Source: Thermoplasmatota archaeon (lineage in GTDB: Archaea > Thermoplasmatota > JAKEGO01 > JANQNJ01). From it: a DNA stretch of 44,210 bases. A program made the translations under genes and the position numbers. Below, in pieces: positions 34,701-40,476 of this stretch. The notes below the pieces were generated by a model. The model was not told the origin of the DNA. It did not search any database and was given only the letters and a program-made list of their open reading frames with translations. The stretch covers positions 1-44,210 of the forward strand of contig JANQNJ010000038.1 of assembly GCA_028279645.1 (NCBI GenBank), given 5' to 3'. How positions within the stretch are numbered: the first letter of the stretch is position 1; every line of letters begins with the position of its first letter.

Positions 34701-35953
34701 AGTACGGCATGGACATCGAGTACAGGGTGAACGAGCAGGTAGAGCTCACCGAGGACACGGTACTTGACCTGAAGTTCCAGCAGATCGTCGACAAGAGCTT
34801 CGATCTGAAATGGCTGGAGAAGAAGGATGACACCGCCAGAAGGGACGTCAATACCAGCATCCTCTACAATATCCGCCTGATCAACAACGCTAACATCCTT
34901 GAGAACACCATCGAGCTGTCCATGGACGATGGACCGGACGGATGGGAGCTCCAGTTCGAGGAGGACGAGATCGTCCTCGGCCTCGAGGAGAAGCGCGACC
35001 TCTGGGTCAGGGTGAACATCTCGGAGAGATCGCCTGCCGGAGAGCAGGAGGTCGAGGTGAAGGCCCGGGCGACCGGAGAGGACAGCGTCACCGAGACCAC
35101 GGACCTCAAGGTCGTCGTCAACGAGTACTATAACATGATCATGGACGCTCCGGCACCAGAGAGAGGGATGCTCAAGGGAACGACCATCCCCATGGACATC
35201 ATGTTCATCAACGACGGCAACAACCCGGACACCTTCGACATCTATCTTCCCGACGCCCCGGAAGGCTTCAACTACACGCTGACGGACGATGCGGGAGAAC
35301 CGTTGGAGGACACCAACAACAATACGATCCTGGACACAGGCGAGCTCGAGGCATACATCAACAAGCTGATCTTCGTTAACGTTACAGCGGACGACGAGGC
35401 TGCAGGAAACCACACCATCCAGGTGTCGGGCGTCAACGAGATCGGGCTGGAAACTTCGAAGACCCTCACGGTCTCGGTCACAACGCCCGACATCACTGTA
35501 GGCGATCTGTCGGTGAAACAGCGCATCGACGACGACATCAACAGGACGGTCTTCCTCAACGTCACTATATACAACAACGGAAGCTTGAGAGCCGAGGACA
35601 TGGACCTCCGGTTCACGAGGGACGGTAAGGACATAGTGTACGATCGTGCAGCCCTTCTCATGGATGGAGAGCCCCTGGAGGACCGCGACATCGTCATCGA
35701 GATCCCGAGTGCGAGGACCTTCTCCCTGAAGATCAACATGACCGGCGACGGTTACCACACCTTCGGGCTCAAGGTCTCACTGATAAACTCAACCGATTCA
35801 AAGAGGAGCGATAACTACGTGGAGACCACGGCGTTCGTGGGCGAGAAGGGCACGGAAGAGGCCGAAGAGGGCTCACCGGTCCTTGTGGGGATCATCGTGA
35901 TCCTGGTCCTGCTCGTGATCTACATGTTCTACAGGCGAAGACGCAGATGGTAG
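28733..35953 (+). CDS. aglB: Giant STT3/AglB oligosaccharyltransferase with about 1,500-residue surface repeat extension
   Basis: A 2,406-residue protein; usual AglB are about 800-1,000. It moves lipid-linked glycans to Asn in N-x-S/T sites on the outer membrane face. The N-terminal ~530 residues hold about 13 helices, D59 in SGNDPYYH (metal-binding first outer loop), DHD at 178-180, and TIAE at 379-382. The sequon-binding WWDYG is at 588-592. From about residue 908 it continues as beta-sandwich modules: a carboxypeptidase-regulatory-like unit, then units about 90 residues apart that open like SdrD-B repeats, e.g. GTLFWDTNHN (~1020), GTVWIDRNED (~1193), GRAYWDKDRD (~1376), GTVWWDGDFN (~1459), GTVFYDWNDD (~1738) and GTIFVDENVD (~1827). 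Two NEW3-like units and a CARDB-like unit (~2020-2370) precede a final membrane helix and RRRRRW. The GTG start has AAGGTGA before it. Confidence 0.9.
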   Translation: MKMGKSKERTTLEEIGRVIRRKRWTILTLTVIFFLALFLRAYFYYEPAVEDGVRLSGNDPYYHKRVIDHVQEDHTHLLEDPMIGYPGTGSDPGNPRPPLFDWSIAVIGLILAPIFGGDVVTSTNLVTIFTPSFWSALTVFPVYFFTREYFGKKAGITAALLLAIMPAHIDRSTLGFADHDSFVVFFSVVTFFFYARALRTMRTGTWVKNWRSIKEIRKGLSRYAESNRISLGYAFLSAFSLATIALAWKGFSYVLAILLIYYFIQLLINAFKHDDSLPIAAITLIVFAIPLFLSIPAYDAMGFLKSSWGLKPVFYLFMGVVGLTILFVPTRDVPWLLLLPSIALIGIITYLVMLLISPESADLLFSGAGYFVKTKRFSTIAEAQAPILSRLIVSYGVTTFFLALIGIVFAGLEFKKKWQADELFIVVWAFVAIFMAISAIRFMFNASPVFAILQGYILFWIIKKTNFRSITNALRGFKGSTIYALRKGTKVRHIVVGLFVAFLVILPNVWFAVDAGIPFEDKQEYDEKIYNAMPEWIRPDDYERGRTVWYLGAFGQGFPSEYWQKGFEWLSEQDNDLEPEDRPAFLSWWDYGMWCVKIGDHPTVADNFMNGHEMAGNFIAAEGEEEAVALLVVRITEKKVRTEKNVRALIADYIGEDEMKTYVDAIKNSGDYIDEINEHPETYGRKEGLRKGNAKYTMATEVLMRNLDLEELVSLLADAEEITGYAIRYFGVDSRMFPFSYYNTGIFYAPITLADHYVDDFLQTMIVVDGEVITPEEFEQRLALDPELQAENLVLAYTDKFYNTMFYKTYIGYNYQDLGMDEFNGIPGMSGQLAQYPSLQGWGMKHFRLIYKTAYWNPRNSTDLLFDEKDWQVVSYDDALEYAEQEKGTVDLNSGLSSGVMMVKYYHGAIISGQVATDEGVGIEGATVTVYDEYMIAHDSTTTEADGSYSLISPPGENVTLVASKGGQFNPLDKSFETKLHEENFTITEDQAERRKIDSDGDGIHDYLITKDITVDSTTINGTLFWDTNHNSKVGKSEELIANTEVRLTGPNNLTAITNDTGFFSTGSLLEGEYTVSIELDGVEIQLTETIESDGADPITKDLPLQGATVDGSVTDTENAEAADIEVRLTDQEDDTVYSATTNEDGEYTINDVLPGRYSLCPKVEGNTSSPVFLDLQLGDRQTSDFVLTSTEQVEGTVWIDRNEDDKRSVDEGAAGARVLFYGKNGDQDVVYTVVADEDGVFKGDVPDDTYTVSVAYYEDGSSYISDSIVDTSSTDDLEIELLGSVTLRGHIFIETMIGSNVELVGVPADLYIDSGDKTWTGQANKRGNFSFELTKGDYIFRAEHTEGNKSFALSLDLSLTEDMVLDEQMNEAKEFVGRAYWDKDRDNIMDEDEGMAGVTITFESSSRTFQTVTDSSYWYRIAIPKDDYTISVENAPAIELEASSFSLGDLKFKPEEVTVRGTVWWDGDFNMNMSNDEIAGSDLVIQFVPSNTTTEIEIDTEDGSFELDLSPGAYKLVINATDADDHQYFYEGSMFIPYGTAEMEVDLLAIKMVYFDPVLTKDGVPIDPDDVNEDGFFRVFDPYGPDDKSIPLDNEFVEDWINGGFIFPGTYTIWAAYDGEVYLGSHDIHDSEERTFELVPATTYQGEILMKLREDTEDSVDFESFLIDFISEEGGTAKFSTEFDHINDGYNYSVILPTGGTYTASTNFTSTEDDHVYVIDQEISPFDDLVLERYWRFRGTVFYDWNDDDDDAGEEVVGVELTMSNEEDSFTIVTDADGKFTEYMPYGADGRYNITVGTPGYSERPNTGRIFVSELRENIELAADNVTVTGTIFVDENVDGLLDDDEEPTSIQVQYTRISEENEHDPIPVTLNGSGETGRYWISLEPGNYEVTTDHGTYSTLEKTKVRIQESGKQESNVPLATKANVRGNLYYVNVSGEYVQLDPDTFTNELIFKTEEKLEASPDIHGAFYSLDIPLGNYSINGRIETEEYGMDIEYRVNEQVELTEDTVLDLKFQQIVDKSFDLKWLEKKDDTARRDVNTSILYNIRLINNANILENTIELSMDDGPDGWELQFEEDEIVLGLEEKRDLWVRVNISERSPAGEQEVEVKARATGEDSVTETTDLKVVVNEYYNMIMDAPAPERGMLKGTTIPMDIMFINDGNNPDTFDIYLPDAPEGFNYTLTDDAGEPLEDTNNNTILDTGELEAYINKLIFVNVTADDEAAGNHTIQVSGVNEIGLETSKTLTVSVTTPDITVGDLSVKQRIDDDINRTVFLNVTIYNNGSLRAEDMDLRFTRDGKDIVYDRAALLMDGEPLEDRDIVIEIPSARTFSLKINMTGDGYHTFGLKVSLINSTDSKRSDNYVETTAFVGEKGTEEAEEGSPVLVGIIVILVLLVIYMFYRRRRRW

Positions 35954-36061
35954 GTCCAGAGGCGTTTGCATAGCCATCTCCAAGGGGCATTTCGTTCCAG
36001 ATGCAGTTAGATCACAGTTGAACGAGCGGACGCGCTCAATGGCCCCTTTCCGCTCGAACGG

Positions 36062-36114
36062 AAAAAAAATGTTGGGGCAGGTCGGCGCTACACGGAGATG
36101 ATATCGACCTGCCC
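36062..36114 (-). terminator. Hairpin plus U8 terminator of vapBC
   Basis: On the minus strand, GGGCAGGTCG (36114 down to 36105) pairs perfectly over 10 bp with CGACCTGCCC (36084 down to 36075), and a run of eight T follows at 36069-36062. The loop holds the vapC stop codon. This looks like a bacterial-style intrinsic terminator overlapping the end of the coding region. Confidence 0.65.
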
Positions 36115-36477
36115 GGATAGCTCTCTGAAGTGCGCGCATCCCGAAACCACCTTAGCTCCCTTATCCCTGGCGCTGGCGTAGATCAATGAATCGGATGTCG
36201 GCAGTGTGAACTGGCGTCTCAGCTCGGTCCCGGCCAGTGCGTGCTCCTCGGTCAGGTCCACCACGTTGAAATGGGTGATTATCGACCTGACGTAGTCGCA
36301 GGCCTGCTCCAGGCCGACGAGCCTCTCGAGGAAGGTCCCTGTCTCGTAGAGGGAGATGGCGGAGATGTAGACGTCCGGGTCATCGAGCATCAGGGATCTG
36401 ACCTTCTCTCCCCGCGGAGTGCCGCGGAAGAGCTCGATCACGGCGTGTGAATCAATCATCAGAGCCATGGCCATCAT
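36088..36477 (-). CDS. vapC: VapC-type PIN-domain toxin
   Basis: A 129-residue PIN endoribonuclease, the toxin of a VapBC pair; such enzymes cut tRNA or rRNA. Acidic active-site residues are visible as D9 in LMIDSHAVIE, E45 in SLYETGTF and D96 in TSDSLIYASA, with VVSGCAHF near the end where VapC usually has a fourth acidic position (V-T/S-x-D), so that residue appears changed. Translation may begin at the first ATG (36477) or at the third in-frame one (36468), which is better spaced from GAGG. The start overlaps the antitoxin gene by 26 bp, as is usual for coupled expression. Confidence 0.9.
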   Translation of the reverse strand: MMAMALMIDSHAVIELFRGTPRGEKVRSLMLDDPDVYISAISLYETGTFLERLVGLEQACDYVRSIITHFNVVDLTEEHALAGTELRRQFTLPTSDSLIYASARDKGAKVVSGCAHFRELSGQVDIISV

Positions 36478-36670
36478 CCTCGATCCTCTGGACCTCTGCG
36501 TCGTCGACCTCGGAAAGCGTCCCGTACAGGTCCAGAGGCGTCCTGATCGGGATCAGTTCGACCACTCCGTCCACCATCTGGACCTGGAACTCCTCGGTAT
36601 CAAGCTGGCTTCTAACCGACTTTGGTATGAATATCTTACCATATTTGTCAAGTTTTACCGTTATTGCCAA
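36452..36670 (-). CDS. vapB: VapB-type (AbrB/SpoVT fold) antitoxin
   Basis: A 72-residue protein starting at a TTG at 36670 (MAITVKLDKYGKIFIPKSVR). Residues 1-45 are a swapped-hairpin AbrB domain: VKLDKYGKIFIPKSVRSQL is the classic pattern, followed by FQVQMVDGVVELIPI. The acidic C-terminal tail (SEVDDAEVQRIEDDGHGSDD) should wrap and inhibit the PIN toxin encoded immediately after it. VapB dimers usually repress their own promoter. The inverted repeats at 36679-36701 lie at the predicted transcript start and are the likely operator. Confidence 0.88.
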   Translation of the reverse strand: MAITVKLDKYGKIFIPKSVRSQLDTEEFQVQMVDGVVELIPIRTPLDLYGTLSEVDDAEVQRIEDDGHGSDD

Positions 36671-36678
36671 TTCTAACC

Positions 36679-36701
36679 ACTATACCACCGTTATAGTATA
36701 G
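36679..36701. promoter_or_regulatory. Probable VapB operator
   Basis: Nested inverted repeats: ACTATA at 36679-36684 with TATAGT at 36692-36697, and CTATAC at 36680-36685 with GTATAG at 36696-36701. The minus-strand TATA box (GGTATAAATAC, about 36706-36716) lies just upstream, so the repeats cover the transcript start region. Confidence 0.55.
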
Positions 36702-36848
36702 TTCTGTATTTATACCTTTTGTATAATTCTTACCAAAATGAAGATATTCAGGTAATCAGTGGCCAAGATATCGATCGCCGGCCCTCCTGAGCGCTATCAC
36801 CGTTTTCAGGAACAGCGTTAATATACCTCCGGGACCGAGTTTCATGAG

Positions 36849-37289
36849 GTGACAGGGAAGGTCGAGAACAGATCGACGGTCTTCATGATCGGCATCATCG
36901 CGGTGATATTGTTCCTATACATGTGGTTCGGAGGGGACCCCTGCTGCGGGGACGATGCCGGCCCGAGAGGGATCGCGGAGGTGTCGATGGACCCTGACGG
37001 GAACTTCACCGTGACCATGACAGCGATAGAGCCGGTGGTGGAGGCGGATGACATCAGGTTGATCGTACGTAACTCCACCGACAGGGTGTTCTCCGGCAGA
37101 TTATCGCGTCTGGACCCGACGGTTGGTCGGTTCAACGACACCAACGACGACGGACGGCTCGGTAAAGGGGACTCTGTACGGCTCATTGCACTCTCATATG
37201 GCGGTATCGTAGACACAGGGATGACAATATCTGTTCTACATACCCCCACCGGAGAGCGGGTGTTGGTCGAGCCCCTCCCGTTCCCTTGA
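36849..37289 (+). CDS. Small single-pass membrane protein, archaeal pilin-like
   Basis: A 146-residue protein that starts at a GTG at 36849; a TATA-like GTTAATATACC near 36814-36824 makes a leaderless message likely. One membrane helix (VFMIGIIAVILFLYMWF, residues 11-28) follows a short polar N-terminus. The outer part is beta-rich with VTMTAIEPVVEADDIRLIVRN and then FNDTNDDGRLGKGDSVRLI. The D-x-D-x-DG...GD pattern is common in archaeal type IV pilin-like proteins of the DUF1628/Pilin_N group. The usual class III signal cleavage motif is not clear, so pilin identity is tentative. If it is a pilin-like substrate, the A24 peptidase in this window could be relevant. Confidence 0.55.
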   Translation: MTGKVENRSTVFMIGIIAVILFLYMWFGGDPCCGDDAGPRGIAEVSMDPDGNFTVTMTAIEPVVEADDIRLIVRNSTDRVFSGRLSRLDPTVGRFNDTNDDGRLGKGDSVRLIALSYGGIVDTGMTISVLHTPTGERVLVEPLPFP

Positions 37290-37380
37290 TATCGTCGGAA
37301 CCCTCAGCTCCGTGCCTGTAACGAATTCCTCAGTAACCTTTATCCAAGGGACATCCTTTTAGGTGGACGACGGTGAGGCG

Positions 37381-38712
37381 ATGACGCTCATTCCCAATCG
37401 ACACGCTGTGGACGAGATGCTCGAGGTAATAGGCCTGGACAGCATCGAGGACCTGTTCGGCGACATACCATCCAGCGTCCGGAGGGAGCTGGACCTGCAT
37501 CCCCAGCTGACGGAGTGGGAGGTCGAGGAGAGGATCATACGGCTCCATGACTCCAACGTCCTCAGATCGGTCCCAACCTTCAGGGGAGGCGGCGTCTATG
37601 CCCATCACGTTCCGGCGGCGGTCCTCGAGATCATGGGCCGGAACGAGTTCTATACTTCCTACACGCCCTACCAGCCCGAGCTGAGCCAGGGGATGCTGCA
37701 GACGATCTTCGAGTACCAGTCGCTCATGTCGAGGCTCCTCAACATGGACGTTGTGAACGCGTCTATGTATGACGGGGCAACTGCTCTGGGCGAAGCGGCG
37801 AGAATGGCCCTGAGGATATCCAAGAAGAGGAACACGATCCTGGTCCCGGAGAACATCGCCCCCGGCAAGGCGTCGGTGCTGGAGAACTACCTGAAGGGAA
37901 CGGGCGCGGAGCTCGTGAAGGTCCCGTTCGACGGTCGGACAGGGATGCTTGACACCGAAGCGTTGACCAAGGTCGTCACCGAGGATACAGCGGCGCTCTA
38001 CGTGGAGAGCCCGAACAGGTTCGGCGTCCTAGAGGGATCGCTTCCCGAACTGCGTTCGATGCTGGATAAGGCGCTCCTGATCGTCGGTGTCGATCCCTTC
38101 AGCCTCGGACTCCTGGCTCCGCCCGGCGATTTCGAGGCGGACATGGTCATAGGCGAGGGACAGCCACTCGGCCTGCCCATGAACTTCGGCGGTCCTCTCC
38201 TGGGTATCTTCGCTGCCAGGAAGAAATATGCACGGCAGATGCCCGGAAGGCTCGTAGGGATGACCGAGGACCGGGCGGGGAAGAGGGCGTTCTGCATGAC
38301 GCTTATGACCAGGGAGCAGCATATCAGGCGGCACAGGGCGACCTCGAACATCTGCTCCAATGAGGGCCTCTGCTCGGTGGCGGCGGCCGTATATATGTCC
38401 CTTATCGGACCGAGGCTCAGGGACCTCGCATTACAGAGCTACGATAACGCTCACTATCTCGCATCCCAGCTTGCCGGCATCGATGGTATCGGATCGCCGG
38501 CATATTCCGGGAGCTTCTTCAACGAGTTCACTGTCTCCTGCGGTACCGATCCGGAGGCCGTCGTCAAGAGGATGAAGGACCGGGGGATCGACCCGGGTAT
38601 ACCGATCACCACACCTGATCAAGGCGACCTTATGCTGGTGGCCGCCACAGAGCTGCACACGAGGGAGCACCTTGACCACTATATCGAGGCATTCAGGGAG
38701 GTGGTGTCTTGA
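37381..38712 (+). CDS. gcvPA: Glycine dehydrogenase (decarboxylating) subunit 1
   Basis: A 443-residue subunit of the two-part P-protein of the glycine cleavage system, which decarboxylates glycine with pyridoxal phosphate and passes the aminomethyl group to lipoyl-H protein. The start is the ATG at 37381 behind GGTGAGGCG; an in-frame GTG at 37363 is less likely. Recognisable pieces are FRGGGVYAHHVPAAV, YTSYTPYQPELSQGMLQTIFEYQS, MYDGATALGEAARMA, and RRHRATSNICSNEGLCSVAAAVYM. Subunit 1 lacks the PLP lysine, which is on subunit 2. It overlaps gcvPB by 4 bp. Genes for the H, T and L proteins are not in the window. Confidence 0.95.
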   Translation: MTLIPNRHAVDEMLEVIGLDSIEDLFGDIPSSVRRELDLHPQLTEWEVEERIIRLHDSNVLRSVPTFRGGGVYAHHVPAAVLEIMGRNEFYTSYTPYQPELSQGMLQTIFEYQSLMSRLLNMDVVNASMYDGATALGEAARMALRISKKRNTILVPENIAPGKASVLENYLKGTGAELVKVPFDGRTGMLDTEALTKVVTEDTAALYVESPNRFGVLEGSLPELRSMLDKALLIVGVDPFSLGLLAPPGDFEADMVIGEGQPLGLPMNFGGPLLGIFAARKKYARQMPGRLVGMTEDRAGKRAFCMTLMTREQHIRRHRATSNICSNEGLCSVAAAVYMSLIGPRLRDLALQSYDNAHYLASQLAGIDGIGSPAYSGSFFNEFTVSCGTDPEAVVKRMKDRGIDPGIPITTPDQGDLMLVAATELHTREHLDHYIEAFREVVS

Positions 38713-40196
38713 CCTTCAGGCAGGCCACCCATGACGAACCAACAGTCTTCGAGCACGGACGGTTCTGGAAGGATGCTGAAGCCCTGAAGGACCTCGTCGA
38801 TCGGATCGGCGACGGCATCCCCGACGCGCTGTTAAGAAAGGACCTTGACCTGCCTTCGATGACCGAGGGCGAGGTCGTGAGGCACTTCGTCAAGCTGAGC
38901 CAGATGAACCATGGTGTCGATACCGGATTCTATCCGCTGGGCTCCTGCACGATGAAGTACAATCCCAAGGTCTCCGAGCGGCTAGCCGGCCTTCCCGGCT
39001 TCACATCGCTCCATCCAGATCAGACCGACGAGGAGGTCCAGGGCGCCCTCGAGCTTATGCACAGGTTGGAGGAACAGCTCTGCATCATCGGTGGGGTGGA
39101 TGCGGTCTCGCTCCAGCCTGCTGCCGGCGCCCACGGTGAGTTCCTCGGTATGCTCGTGGCCAGGGCATATCACGAGAGCATCGGCGAGGGCCCGGAAATG
39201 GACGGCACCGGCCGGCACGAGGTGATCGTGCCGGACACTGCCCATGGAACGAACCCCGCCAGCGCGGCCATGGCCGGTTACGACGTCGTCGAGATCCGCT
39301 CGAACGAGGATGGGACCGTGGACCTCGATGCACTACAGGCCGCGCTCGGCCCGAGCACGGCTGCATTCATGCTCACGAACCCCAACACTCTGGGGATATT
39401 CGAACCCGATGTGGAGCGGATCGCGGCCATGGTCCACGAGGCAGGCGCCCTGCTCTACTACGACGGAGCGAACCTCAACGCAATAATGGGGAAGACGACC
39501 CCGGGCGCCATGGGCTTCGACATCGTCCACTTTAACCTTCACAAGACCTTCGGAACGCCCCACGGTGGAGGCGGGCCAGGCTCCGGCCCTGTCGGGGTCA
39601 CCTCGAAACTGGAGAGGTTCCTGCCGGTCCCGAGGATCGTAAAGAAGGACGGACTGTTCCGCCGGGACTGGGACTGCCCGGAGAGCGTCGGGAAGATACA
39701 CTCCTACCTGGGCAACTTCGGGATCCTCCTGAGGGCCCACGTCTATATAGAGCTTTTCGGCAACGACCTGGAGAAGGTCTCCGAGATGGCGGTACTCAAC
39801 TCGAACTACCTCGCCGCCAGGCTCAAGGAGGCCTATCCAATGCCCTTCAAGGAGCTCAGGAAGCACGAGTTCGTCCTGAGCGGCTCCCGATTGAAGGAAT
39901 GCGGCGCGCGCACCATCGACCTGGCGAAACACCTAGCCGACGAGGGGTTCCACCCGCCAACGGTCTATTTCCCGCTGATAGTCGACGAAGCGATAATGAT
40001 AGAACCGACCGAGACCGAGTCGCTCGAGACCCTCGACGCCTTCGCCGAGACGATGATACGGTTCGCCGGCGACGATGAGTGCAAGACGATGAAGGACACC
40101 CCGAAGATGACCTCGGTACAGCGTGTAGACGAGGTGAAGGCGGCCAAGGAGATGGTCCTGACCTGGGATCTCAGGAAGGACGCAGATAACGAGTGA
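38709..40196 (+). CDS. gcvPB: Glycine dehydrogenase (decarboxylating) subunit 2
   Basis: The 495-residue PLP-bearing subunit of the split glycine decarboxylase. It begins at a TTG at 38709 that overlaps the gcvPA stop; GGAGGTGGTG supplies the ribosome binding site, so translation is coupled. Signatures include GFYPLGSCTMKYNPK, LQPAAGAHGEFLGM, DTAHGTNPASAAMAGY, LTNPNTLGIFE, and NLHKTFGTPHGGGGPG with the Schiff-base lysine K279. Length and motifs match archaeal and thermophile GcvPB. The gene is followed by a 280-bp gap with strong hairpins, convergent to the membrane regulator. Confidence 0.96.
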   Translation: MTFRQATHDEPTVFEHGRFWKDAEALKDLVDRIGDGIPDALLRKDLDLPSMTEGEVVRHFVKLSQMNHGVDTGFYPLGSCTMKYNPKVSERLAGLPGFTSLHPDQTDEEVQGALELMHRLEEQLCIIGGVDAVSLQPAAGAHGEFLGMLVARAYHESIGEGPEMDGTGRHEVIVPDTAHGTNPASAAMAGYDVVEIRSNEDGTVDLDALQAALGPSTAAFMLTNPNTLGIFEPDVERIAAMVHEAGALLYYDGANLNAIMGKTTPGAMGFDIVHFNLHKTFGTPHGGGGPGSGPVGVTSKLERFLPVPRIVKKDGLFRRDWDCPESVGKIHSYLGNFGILLRAHVYIELFGNDLEKVSEMAVLNSNYLAARLKEAYPMPFKELRKHEFVLSGSRLKECGARTIDLAKHLADEGFHPPTVYFPLIVDEAIMIEPTETESLETLDAFAETMIRFAGDDECKTMKDTPKMTSVQRVDEVKAAKEMVLTWDLRKDADNE

Positions 40197-40252
40197 CACC
40201 ATCGTCTGCATTTTCCCAGCGGGTGGGTGTAAGCTGCATGCATGCGTGGATG

Positions 40253-40313
40253 GAGAAACTGTGGTTTCTCTAAGGAGAAGCCGGTTATGAATATTGAACG
40301 GCCCGGCTTCTCC
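40253..40313. repeat. Two adjacent perfect hairpins between convergent genes
   Basis: GAGAAAC (40253-40259) pairs with GTTTCTC (40264-40270) around TGTG. Four bases later GGAGAAGCCGG (40274-40284) pairs over 11 bp with CCGGCTTCTCC (40303-40313) around an 18-nt loop. The pair is flanked by 10-bp direct copies of TTTTCCCAGC at 40211-40220 and 40322-40331. A role at the 3' end of the gcvP message, a small RNA or a decayed miniature element are all possible. No U-tract follows, and no terminal inverted repeats were found beside the direct repeats. Confidence 0.4.
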
Positions 40314-40476
40314 CGCAAGCGTTTTCCCAGCCTGGACCGTCCAGTTACATGTATCACTTCTACAGCGATCCCTTCCCGAACAACCCCTCCCAACGCTTTC
40401 CCATGGATTGGGACAAAGAAAAAGTTCAGGCAACCGACGGAGCAGATACCATCACCTGTTTAAGATGTGTATCGAT

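Noticed and set aside
34355-35758. A 467-residue minus-strand frame inside the aglB 3' half.
   Set aside because: Same reasons: it mirrors codon bias of the coding strand and shows no domain pattern.
37290-37380. A glycine riboswitch was considered upstream of gcvPA.
   Set aside because: The gap is only about 90 bp and shows no tandem aptamer pattern.
40211-40331. Hairpin pair with flanking TTTTCCCAGC considered as a miniature transposable element.
   Set aside because: No terminal inverted repeats beside the direct repeats and no second copy in the window, so it is reported only as a structured repeat.
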